64,000 nucleotides of DNA. Source: Ignelater luminosus. Lineage: Eukaryota; Arthropoda; Insecta; Coleoptera; Elateridae. This document shows, piece by piece, positions 48,341 through 57,649 of this stretch. The stretch is from the NCBI GenBank assembly GCA_011009095.1, contig VTPC01000015.1, positions 24,164 to 88,163 on the forward strand, read 5' to 3'. The notes beneath the pieces are model-generated. The model did no database searches. It had not been told where the DNA came from and saw nothing but the letters and a program-made list of their open reading frames with translations. A program made the position numbers and the translations under genes. Each line of letters begins with the position of its first letter. Position 1 is the stretch's first letter.

Positions 48341-48934
48341 ATCAATCATCACTAAATCCGGAAGTCCAAACCTACCTGGAAGAAGAAAGGCTACCTCTTT
48401 ATAAACAAGAACCACCGGGATATCCATATCTAAATCTGCACAAGGGAAAACAATTGGACCTAGGATGGCCTAGTGCAATTGCCCAAACCTTGCTTAAGAA
48501 TCAAAATCTAGCCCGTAGAATAACAGAAATAACTAGGAAATTTGAAGAAACCAGTAAGAAACCACAATACTTTTTCAAAACGCACGGACTATTACGAGAA
48601 CAAACGAATCGTCTAAACAATATTTACAATACACTCGAAGATCGTACTTCCGACTTCGTGCCTAGGTTTAAGCCTAATTTTCATATACTTGATGATGTAA
48701 GGTTACACGTAGATACGCCTAACTCCGAATACAGTCTTCCTAATGAAAATGATGTTAATGCGAATAACGATGTTAGGCAGTTTCCTGAACGAGAAGAAGA
48801 GAGGAATGCTCCATATGAAGAAGAGAGCGGTGAGAAGGCGGAAGATGGTAAAAATCCCAAACTAATTGATGATCCAACTGAGTTTGCCTATCCACCATCC
48901 GATCCACGATACTTTGAGGATTCACCTGTCTCTG
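48341..48934 (+). CDS. Main coding exon of an unrecognised host gene
   Basis: 594 bp, open throughout, from a strong acceptor (TTTATCATTTTCAG) to CTG/GTATTA. The product begins QSSLNPEVQTYLEEERL and contains EPPGYPYLNLHKGKQLDLGW, a helical stretch (LLKNQNLARRITEITRKFEE) and FKTHGLLREQTNRLNNIY. A proline/acid-rich segment (FPEREEERNAPYEEESG) follows, then FAYPPSDPRYFEDSPVSG. It enters in phase 2 and leaves in phase 1. Composition and codon use stand out from the AT-rich surroundings, and this is the longest non-transposon coding block in the window. I do not recognise the family. The acidic, proline-containing linker suggests a partly disordered protein. No signal peptide can be judged because the start is missing. 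Confidence 0.7.
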
Positions 48935-48994
48935 GTATTATTTTTTTTGTATTATTATTAATTCTAGAGTTGTTTATTTTTTTGTTCTTAACAG
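48935..48994 (+). other. 60-bp intron or in-frame hydrophobic segment
   Basis: The stretch begins GTATTA and ends with a good polypyrimidine tract and acceptor (TTTGTTCTTAACAG), so it can be a minimal intron. It is also exactly 20 codons, in frame and stop-free, and reads IIFFVLLLILELFIFL plus a few more residues, a strong transmembrane-like segment. Removal or retention keeps the frame. Transcript data would decide. Confidence 0.5.
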
Positions 48995-49065
48995 TGTCTG
49001 AACTGCTCAAGCCTTATCATGCAAACAAGCATAGTTCTTCATGTAACCTATCTTTAATTGATTAA
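48995..49065 (+). CDS. Terminal coding exon of the unrecognised gene
   Basis: After the 60-bp intron candidate the frame continues VSELLKPYHANKHSSSC to a TAA at 49063-49065. If the intron is spliced the protein ends SPVSG then VSELLKPYH. No clear polyadenylation signal was seen in the next 50 bp; an AATAAA-containing stretch lies near 49440. Confidence 0.5.
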
Positions 49066-50333
49066 GGTATCAACATACTTATGTTAATAATAACTTGTAA
49101 CGGTTTTCTTGCAAGAATTTTGACGGTCTTTAATTTATTTTCTGAACCATAATATAGTACTATTTAGTCTACAGGCAACAAACAGCAAATGTTGAAACGT
49201 AGGGGTATAGACATAACTACATTCATATGTTTTGTTAATGACAAGGAAATGAGAGACATTCATACTTTATTAAAGCAATTCTTCTGGATGTCAATTTTGC
49301 CATGTTGATCAAGCATCTACATGTTGAGTAGAATGTAAACTGCAACAGCATTTATATTTGCTCTCTAATTCTCAAAATGCATATATTGGAAAAAAGGGTA
49401 TGATCTCATAATTTTCAAACCATGAAAACAGACTATACTGCGAATAAAAATTGCTGCAGTTTGCTATCTCTATTTACAATTATTAGTAAAGAATTATAAA
49501 TGACAAGAAGGCTATTTTTATAAACAGAAATAAATTCCAGAAACAAGTTGATATTAGACTACTAAAGACCAAAATTGAAGAATTTGTTTCAAACCTATTT
49601 TTGCTTCTGTGTAAATTAGCTTAGTGAACATTATAAAATGATCAATGATACTGAAGGGGACCGGAGACTATTTTAGGCAAGCTCGCCTATTCAATCCGGT
49701 ATTTCACTGGCACGGTCGGTAATTTGATGACGAGGCCAGTTGCCGATTGAGGTTATGAAAAAGCCGATAAATCACCAAACGCCATCTAGTAAACAACGTT
49801 TATCGGTTTTTTGAATTTTCTGGGTGAGTACAATGTATAATGAGCACCACTCAGGTCCGTGACGGGTTATTCAAGCCATTGCCAGCGACCAATAGACCGG
49901 TGTTGTGGTCTAGCAAAGATGGCAACCCTAGTCTTCGCTTTGCGGTTGATGACACCTAAATAGTCAGCTACACGTGGTACAACCTGTCGCGGAAGTGAAG
50001 ACATGAGAGTTTGACGTCACCCATTAAAGGTACATTAAAGCTACCTAGACGACCTTGACAAAATTTTTTTTTGTTTCTGTAATAACCAATCAAACGTACA
50101 GCTTCTCACTTTAACGTTAAATCCAAGGCGTTTTGGATTGTACTTTTCGTAGGTGTTGTTGGTATTGAACCGTTTCTAGTTATTTCTGACAGTCGTGAAG
50201 TACATACTAGGTGCCGACCTCATTGGAGGGCTTCGTGGAAGCAGGAGCTTGGAATGCTAGTGGTAGTCCAGATCACCAACTGAAACACATGTAAAGCATC
50301 AACTCGACGACAGTTACAATGCAAATCAGAATA
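49066..50333. other. Downstream non-coding with a GC-richer block
   Basis: 49655-50000 and 50200-50300 are markedly richer in G and C than the neighbourhood, without open frames. The first includes a hairpin-forming pair at 49757-49771 and 49799-49814. They may be parts of non-autonomous repeats. Confidence 0.35.
49757..49814. repeat. Inverted repeat (possible hairpin)
   Basis: GAAAAAGCCGATAAA pairs with TTTATCGGTTTTTTGA across a loop of 27 bases, with about two mismatches. Confidence 0.5.
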
Positions 50334-50335
50334 TA

Positions 50336-50594
50336 CAGAATGTTTTGAAGATGATCAAAAATGTTTGACAAAAATTAAGTTAGCCCAAGACTACCTAAAA
50401 TAGCAGACACTTTAAAGTAACAAGCTTGTAGGAAATTTCATTCCGATATTTAACTTTGTTCTTGAAATCTTGAGAAAACAAGAAATTCTAAATATGACTT
50501 TGATACCCATATCTCGGGAAAAAAGGTTATATGGCAAGAAAATGAAAGAGGAATGCGCCTGCGAAATATTTGCTCTAATTTTTAAAACACCTCG
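50336..50594 (+). mobile_element. Short mariner-type non-autonomous element
   Basis: A 259-bp segment begins CAGAATGTTTTGAAG and ends as the inverted CGAGGTGTTTTAAAAA, with TA on both sides (50334-50335 and 50595-50596). Its inside (ACTACCTAAAATAGCAGAC onward) matches 54308-54440 in the same orientation and 53815-53905 in the opposite orientation. It has no coding capacity. Confidence 0.5.
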
Positions 50595-51421
50595 TATATC
50601 ATATTTGTTTTTGGTTTACTAACCACAAATCTAATTAAATACAAGTTTTTAAAATTGGATACTTAAAATATTCTTTGAAATCAGACCTTAATATTTCCAT
50701 CAAGACTAATGTCATCAGTTAAAAGTTTGTACCTTACAATAAAACACTAAGTGCAGACATTTCGATGAGATAGTTCCTGATAAAATCTTAATATAAAAGA
50801 TACATGTAGAGCGTTTGTTTTTCATCTACCAACCATCTAGATTTCACAACATAATACCTTAGTGGGAAAAGACTTCTCAAATTGGCACAATCTCAAGAAG
50901 ATCACAACGTGTGGTTATCCTATTTAGAGCTAATTATCAAAATTTAGAAAGGAATAATTTATATTGGAGCTTATCGTCATCAGTGCAACCTTAGGTAAAC
51001 CTAGTGATGTCCTGGTTCAATGAATAGAATTTTGCTGAATTCAATGAAATCTTCTTATTTTATATTTAGTGTTAAATATTCTTGCTATCTACATATTGAG
51101 ATTTAATACTTCATATCTAACCCCCATCTTCAGTCTAAAAATATAATGATAACAGCATTTATGAGATATAACACCTCCAGCCTTGACTAATACCCTTGTT
51201 AATGACGCAGAACAATGGCCATAAGTGATACCAAGTGTAGTTGCAGGCTTGAGTCACATCTACAGAATTTATTCCGAGTTGATTCTGCCATTCTTATACT
51301 AGTTATGAATTTTCATTTACCCTATCCGCTCCAAAATTTCCAAAATTGAGTACACAAGAACAGCTTGATTCTGTGTAGTTTATCGTAATCCCCTGGTGTG
51401 GGGAGTTTTAACTTGCATATA

Positions 51422-51451
51422 ACACATCGTTCAATAAGTCCCGAGACTAAC
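51422..51451 (+). repeat. TIR of the irritans-like mariner (transposase 3' side)
   Basis: 30 bp, perfectly inverted relative to 52684-52713. TA lies outside. Confidence 0.95.
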
Positions 51452-51472
51452 AACGAAAACAACATTTTTTTT

Positions 51473-52534
51473 TCAAAAATCATTTTTATTCATCAATATA
51501 ATCTCCTTTAGAGTGATACAATCTTTCCAACGCCTTTCCAACATTTCTATACCATGTTTATAGAAGGATTTATCCTTTGCTTCAAAATAGGCTTCAGTTT
51601 CGGCAATGACCTCCTCATTCGAGCCAAATGTTTTTCCCTGGAGCATTTTTTTGAGATCAGCAAAGAGCCAGTAGTCGCTGGGGGCTAAATCTGGCGAATA
51701 CGGGGGGTGGGGAAGCAAATCAAAGCCCAACTCGTAGATTTTTGCCATTGTTTTCATGGACTTGTGGCATGGTGCATTGTCTTGCTGAAAAAGGATTTTT
51801 TTCTTCTTCATGTGCGGTCGTTTTGCTGCGATCTCCTCCTTCAAACGTACCAACAAGTCAATATAATAATCACTGTTGATCGATTTACCTTTTTCCAGGT
51901 AGTCAATGAAAATGACGCCATGTGTATCCCAAAAAACAGACGCCATGACTTTGCCAGCAGATTGCTGCGTTTTTGGACGCTTTGGGCGGCTTTCGCCAGC
52001 CATGCGCCACTCAGATGATTGCCGATTCGACTCTGGAGTGAAATGATGTATCCATGTTTCATCCATGGTCACGTATCGACGCAGGAAATCCTTTTTATTG
52101 CGAGTAAATAGCGATAAACAGCTCTCTGAATCGTCGATTCGTTGCTGTTTTTGTTCCATTGAAAGCAATCGCGGCACCCACTTGGAAAAAACCTTTTTCA
52201 TGCTCAATTTTTCATGAAGGATTGTAAATACGCTTCCAGATGATATCTGTGTCATTTCTGCAATCTCACGGACCTTTACTTTGCGATTTTTCATTACGAT
52301 TTTGAATACTTCACTCACATTTTCCGGTGTAACGGCTTCCAAAGGCCTACCCGAACGTTCCGCATCGTTTGTGTCCGTACGACCACGTTTAAACCCAGCA
52401 TACCAACGACAAATCGTTGATTTGGATGGAGAGGAGTCCGGGTAACGTTTCTCAAGCCATTGCTGGGCTTCTACGGTGTTTTTACCCATTAAAAAACAAT
52501 GTTTTATCAACACGCGAAACTCGCTTTGTTCCAT
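51473..52534 (-). CDS. mariner transposase (irritans-like), 353 codons
   Basis: Cuts and pastes its element at TA sites. From ATG 52534 (MEQSEFRVLIKHC) it shows a paired helix-turn-helix region (STICRWYAGFKRGR; VREIAEMTQISSGSV) and the linker WVPRLL. The D,D34D catalytic core follows: TMDETWIHH, QQDNAPCH, and YSPDLAPSDYWLF, with exactly 34 residues between the second and third aspartates. No stop or frameshift lies in any domain. The C-terminus is odd: after CITLK it reads EIILMNKNDF, while one extra base would give GDYIDE and a stop, the ending usual in this family (about 349 codons). The last ten residues therefore look like the product of a one-base deletion near 51505. Activity is plausible but unproven. 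Plus-strand ORFs here are shadows. Confidence 0.95.
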   Translation of the reverse strand: MEQSEFRVLIKHCFLMGKNTVEAQQWLEKRYPDSSPSKSTICRWYAGFKRGRTDTNDAERSGRPLEAVTPENVSEVFKIVMKNRKVKVREIAEMTQISSGSVFTILHEKLSMKKVFSKWVPRLLSMEQKQQRIDDSESCLSLFTRNKKDFLRRYVTMDETWIHHFTPESNRQSSEWRMAGESRPKRPKTQQSAGKVMASVFWDTHGVIFIDYLEKGKSINSDYYIDLLVRLKEEIAAKRPHMKKKKILFQQDNAPCHKSMKTMAKIYELGFDLLPHPPYSPDLAPSDYWLFADLKKMLQGKTFGSNEEVIAETEAYFEAKDKSFYKHGIEMLERRWKDCITLKEIILMNKNDF

Positions 52535-52683
52535 TTTTCAAACAAATTACAAAGTGACTTTACTCTAACCTCGATAACTCTGCTGTTTGTGGTCCAATCG
52601 ACGTGAAATTTTTACACGTTTCATGTGAAGGTTCGCACTCTAGGGAAACGTGGCTAGTTTGGTACTACTAGCACCATCTCTGG

Positions 52684-52713
52684 GTTAGTCTCGGGACTTA
52701 TTGAACGATGTGT
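52684..52713 (-). repeat. TIR of the irritans-like mariner (transposase 5' side)
   Basis: 30 bp, perfectly inverted relative to 51422-51451. TA lies outside. Confidence 0.95.
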
Positions 52714-52715
52714 TA

Positions 52716-53716
52716 CCTTTCATTTCCCAGACACGTCTAAAGTCTGAGTTATAAATTTTTGGATTTTACGAATTTTTTTCCAAAAATACAACTTTGGGTG
52801 GCGTATCTCGGCCACCTTAAGCTGAAATCCTAAAACCCTCTGGGCAATGACCACTTTCCAGCAGCACTAACGAATTACTTATGAAACATTAAATTTCAAG
52901 TTTTTGATTGTCAATACATTTTTTTTTATAACTAATTTAACAAGCTCTGTATTTATGACATACAATATTATGTTTTCATATCATTTTAAAACTCTAATTG
53001 AGTTACCAATAAAACAAATATTATTCAACCGCAATGTATTGTTTAGGAAAACTAATTAACAGCAAGTAATAATGAAAAGGGTAATATAGCTAACAAAAAC
53101 ATTGTAGTCTAAATCAAATTATGTACATTAAGTTAAGCCAATTATATTGCGATACATTATAATATTTTAGATTGTATAATTTCACATGAAAATATTATGA
53201 TATTCCAACCTACAGAATTATCTTAATAAACTTGAGAGTTTGCTAACCACATGTAATAAATAAAATAAGAATTAGATTTTTCAAGCTGCTATGAAAATGT
53301 TTAGTTTAGTAATGGACAGAATTCCAATTTTGATTAATTTAGATAGGTAGTTGGTGAGAGCTACTATTTGATGAGAGCAAATTACCTAAATGGCATGGCT
53401 AAATTCCCTTGCATTACTAACATTAAATATTTGCATAATTACCAAATTGTAAATACTGGATCTGTTTGCACAAACTGAAATGGAAATAAGTAGGAACAAA
53501 TATGTGTAACAACAATAATATTTTCTTTTGCGCAATCAAACTTGTTAATTATTTTATAAACAATATAAGCAGTTTACCTATCTACATATATATTTTGTTA
53601 TCTTACAAATGAACTGAATAATTCTGTTAAATTATTTGAAGTTAAGGTTTAACGTTATGAAATATATTGCTGATAGTATGAGAAGCACTCTTTACAGTAA
53701 TAATTTTTAAATAGGT
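52716..53716. other. AT-rich non-coding stretch
   Basis: Nothing recognised. The first 150 bp (for example GGGTGGCGTATCTCGGCC) are less AT-rich and may be part of an older repeat into which the mariner inserted. Confidence 0.35.
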
Positions 53717-54480
53717 ATACAGGGTGTTTTGAAAATAAGTGCAAATGTCATACGACTTTTCTTCTCCTAAAGTGTACTGTTTCCGAGGTGTCAAAGGTTT
53801 ATTTAGAGTTTTTTATTTCCTCAATATTTCAAGAACGGAATTGGGATGAAGTTTTTTACATGTTTGTTACTATAAGGTATCTACTATTCTACATAGTTTC
53901 GCGTTTGATATCCTTATCAGAGGCGGAAAAATGAAGATGGACTAGTACCCTACGCAAAACCATTATTACACTACTGAAAAATTAAAAGAATTTTCTATTT
54001 TCAAGATGAGCAATCGATCTAAAACAAAAAGAGTAAAACTGATTTTTTTTCAGAACCTTTGGTAAGGTCATACGTTATTTCAAAAACATGATATAATTAT
54101 TTGTATTGCATTCTTCGGCAAAAATTAAGTCCTTTTTGCAGTATAGCTTCTTTTCCTAAAGTGCACTGTCTTCGAAATACAGGGTGTCAGAATTGATTTT
54201 CTGATATTTTGAAAATAATTTTTTTTAATTTGTCTGTGGCGTAAAACTTTTTTAGCGTAGGGAGCTAACCTATCCCCAATACTACGCCTGTGGTAAGAAT
54301 ACCAAACGTAAAACTACCTAAAATAGTAGACGCTCTATAGTAACAAACATGAGAGAAATTTCATTTTGATATCTCATTTTGTTCTTGAGATGAGATATTG
54401 AGAAAGCAAGAAAATTTAAATGAAACTTTGACATCCATCAGTATCTCTGAAACGATGCACTTTTTTTCATAAATCTAAAG
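53717..54480. mobile_element. Composite of small mariner-type elements with inner inverted repeats
   Basis: Begins with ATACAGGGTGTTTTG (53717) and includes a second exact ATACAGGGTGT at 54177. Sequence at 53760-53905 (CCTAAAGTGTACTGTTTCC through TTGTTACTATAAGG to CTACATAGTTT) recurs inverted at 54305-54470, where it runs from AAACTACC through CTATAGTAACAAACATG to GATGCACTTT. The TCCTAAAGTGCACTGTC phrase also occurs directly at 54152-54170. This suggests two nested or tandem copies. There is no coding capacity. Confidence 0.5.
54177..54187 (+). repeat. ATACAGGGTGT terminal motif, copy 5 of 5
   Basis: Exact 11-mer, followed by CAGAAT as at 40260. Copy 4 is at 53717-53727. Confidence 0.5.
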
Positions 54481-55089
54481 TGAATTGCGATTTTTTACTT
54501 TTTTAGTTATAATAAGCTAAAATGTAAGACTGCAGTTAACAAAAGTTTGTAGTACTAGAATTCTGGAATGTTTTATCAATGAAAGTAATGTTGTAGTTAT
54601 GACTGAAGATGTCTAAAGTATCAATAAAACTATTACTTTGGAATTAGACGATCTTCTTATAATAAATCATTTGAGAGACCCTAGAGAAGATATAAAAACA
54701 AACTTCCTGAAGATGATGGAAATGGTAAGCATTTGGAAATACCTAAGTTAAACTATATAATTACCAATGCTATTTTAATTTCAGGAAGCGGGAGATCTTA
54801 TCAATTTTGGAGAACTTTGTTTTGGAACATAAAAGGGAACATTTAGTGACAACAACAAGTACAATCTTAGCTGAATAGTTGTGCTTAAATAATTTTGAAT
54901 TCTTCAATCTTCTTGGTAGAACAAATACCTTCATGTAATTTCTTAGCAAGACTTGACAATATATTTGATTTGAACATGATGGGGTATTCTGTATAGAAAA
55001 TTCCTAAAAACAGTTTATTTAAAAGAAGAGATTAACAGCAAACAATATTTGCTTTATATTAATCAAGAAGATCTGGTGCGTTCAGTTAC
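54481..55089. other. Non-coding stretch beside a LINE
   Basis: No recognised features. The minus strand may hold the poorly conserved end of the LINE at 55090-56980. Confidence 0.35.
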
Positions 55090-56980
55090 TAATTTGAAAT
55101 ACCAGATATGGAATTGTGGTGTCCAAATGAAAGTACATCAATCCGACCACTATTAGCACACTATACTATTAAGAAAAATTCTTATACACTAAAAATAGAT
55201 CCAGCGTCCTCTTATACCTATATTCATTATTCAATTGGTTTAAACTTTTTTTATTTTATTTATGCTGTGATGTTTGATAGTAAAATAGTACAAACGTTGG
55301 TATACTGAAAACCGGTTGAGAGACTTCAGCATTAAATTGATTGGTGTAAGCTGACTTGTTCTTCAGATAATGGGCATACCACAGTTTTGAAGTTTTTTAA
55401 ACTAATCTATCTTATTGAGATTAAATAAATATAGAATTGAAGCACAATAATCAAAATGAGGTTGAATAATTGTATTATATGCAGTAATTTTGGTATCTGT
55501 TGTTAAATTTTGAGCAATGTGTTTTACAGATCTTATTGTATATATAACTAAAATGATCGTTAAAAGAAAGTAGGTTATCTAGTTGGAAGCCTAAATATTT
55601 TACCGTTGATACTATTCCATGTCCACTGTTATGGCTACACGCTAACAGGTATCATCAGCAAAAAGGTTAATAAATTCACACTTCACAAACAGCTCAATGT
55701 TATTTAGATATAGTATAACGAGCAAGGGTCCAAGGCTACTGCCCTGTGGAACTCCTACATCAATATGTACTTCTCTAGACAACATATTATTAAACCATCA
55801 ATCCATCAATACCATATCTTTGAAGTGTTGATAAAATTTTTCTATCTATCTATTTTTGAACTTACTAACTATTAATTGAAGTGTAGACTCATAAGGATAT
55901 TTCTTTCTGCAACCAGGTTATCAAACAAAATTGCATTTTTTCAACATGTATAAGTTGATTATGGACAGTAAATTCAAGAAGTTTTTCAACTGGCGGTAAA
56001 GTGTTTATTGGTCTAAATTTTGAATAGGTACTATTGTGCTAATTTTAAGCTGAGCTGGAATTAAATTTAAGATGATATGACCAACTGTCTCAAAAAATTC
56101 TTTAAATATTTTGGCACTTAATATTTTATAGACTGAACACTTACTGTCTAGTGTATTAATTAATGTATGTAATTCATTTAAAGATATTAAATTATCAAAC
56201 GATAGATAAATACAAATTGCAATTTTTATTATACCAAGTAGAATTTGAGTCAATATTTTCAATAATATTGGTAATACTTTCAACAAAATATTGCTTAAAA
56301 CGGTTAGCTATTTCAATATTGTCTTTTATAATAATTTGACTTGTATCATTTTCAATTTGTACATGTTTAAGCATTTCATTAGATTGACTAACTTTTTTAA
56401 AGTTCACAACATTTCCTTAGGGTTATTCCTAAATCTATCTATTTTATCAATATAGTACCGAGATTTTCAAATTTGAAATATTAGCAACTGCATTTTGATA
56501 TTTTTTGAAATTATTCCACATTTCTTGTTTGAGCAGTTCTGGATTTGATTTAAAAGATCTGTACAGTTTGCACTTTTTTATAAGCTTCATTATCAAACCA
56601 TGGCAGTTTAGAATTAAGTTGACAAGATTGAATAAATAGATGTAACATTAATAATCTTTGTTTTACAATTCTTAAATAATTCTTCATATATTATATCATC
56701 AGCAGAATTCAAATTCCAGTTGTACATAATTAAATCATTACTAGATGTATTCTTGGTATTGCACAATTTTACTGAAATTACAGAATGATCACTTCATTTA
56801 GGAGTACCATGGACATTTACTAAAATATGATCTTCATTAGACGATACATAATCCACTAAAGTATTACTAATATTAAAGTTTAAAAGCTTGAAGTTGATCT
56901 TTGTGGGTTTGGATTTTAAATAGTGACTAACTGTTTTACCATCTAATATTAAATTGATTTGTCTTATCTAGCCTAATAGA
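55090..56980 (-). pseudogene. Decayed Jockey-like LINE (endonuclease end plus RT)
   Basis: Read on the minus strand from 56980 down: SNEDHILVNVHGTPK then SDHSVISVKLC, the SDH end of an AP-endonuclease. Next are LIMYNWNLNSADD and the linker KKVSQSNEMLKHVQIEN with RFKQYFVESI. The reverse transcriptase follows: LDSK, IFKEFFETVGH, STIVPIQ, then the region around GVPQGSSLGPLL and FADDT near 55640-55760, then VKYLGFQLDNLLSFNDH and LQKL-like KKLQNCGMPII with LTPINLMLKSLN. The order is exactly that of non-LTR ORF2. Numerous frameshifts and stops make it dead, though the catalytic FADD box is still readable. The N-terminal endonuclease and ORF1 are missing. Confidence 0.75.
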
Positions 56981-57649
56981 AATGTTTATTTTGTCTGTTT
57001 AAAATATTGTAAATTTTCCTGTGTTTTATAATTTTCCAGACTTCCTGTTTAAAAACAATACTGTGCACTACCTTAAGTTCTGATTCCACAAATGCTTTTC
57101 AATGCAGATGACAGGTGTACTTATAAGTTGCCTCATTGTGTAATGCATGCAAACCTAAAAAAATTGTACAGATCATTTAATTATTTTTATTATTTAGGCA
57201 TGTCCATAACTTGGTGTCTTTGATCTGAAAAGATCTGAATGAATAAGTCAGAAATATTCTAATTTTTATTATTATAGAAAACTGCTAGAATTTGTTGTCT
57301 CATAAATCAGTAGTTGGCAATAACTGTTACGATGTTTTCATTGCATTCATTGATATTTACTTGGTTTTAAAAATAATTTTAAAGAAAAATTCATGTCATT
57401 TATTTACAATGTTGTTCGGTAACAGTCTTCAGTTGCCATCTTCGTTGGGAATATCTTGCGTCCTAGAAAAATAATGGAAGACTTATTTGTCAGAATATTC
57501 CTTATATATTTATTATTGGGTTACTTACTGTTTATTTCTGTATAATTTTTCATTATTGCTCGTTTGTGTAAAGTGATCTTTATTTCTTTTGCATTTAATA
57601 TATTTGAGCTTATTTGTACTTTGATTATTATTACTGTTAAGGCTTTTCA

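Larger units (their letters stand above)
51422..52713 (-). mobile_element. irritans-like mariner, nearly intact
   Basis: 1,292 bp with perfect 30-bp TIRs starting ACACATCGTTCAATAAGTCC (51422-51451 and 52684-52713) and TA duplications at 51420-51421 and 52714-52715. A single transposase gene on the minus strand occupies most of it. Perfect TIRs and an unbroken catalytic region suggest a recent insertion. The TIR core (TAAGTCCC) and protein motifs fit the irritans group of mariners. Confidence 0.95.

Noticed and set aside
51707..52062. ORFs overlapping the irritans-like mariner in other frames
   Set aside because: Shadows of the 353-codon transposase.
55108..55308. Plus-strand 66-codon ORF
   Set aside because: Antisense to the reverse-transcriptase C-terminal part of the minus-strand LINE.
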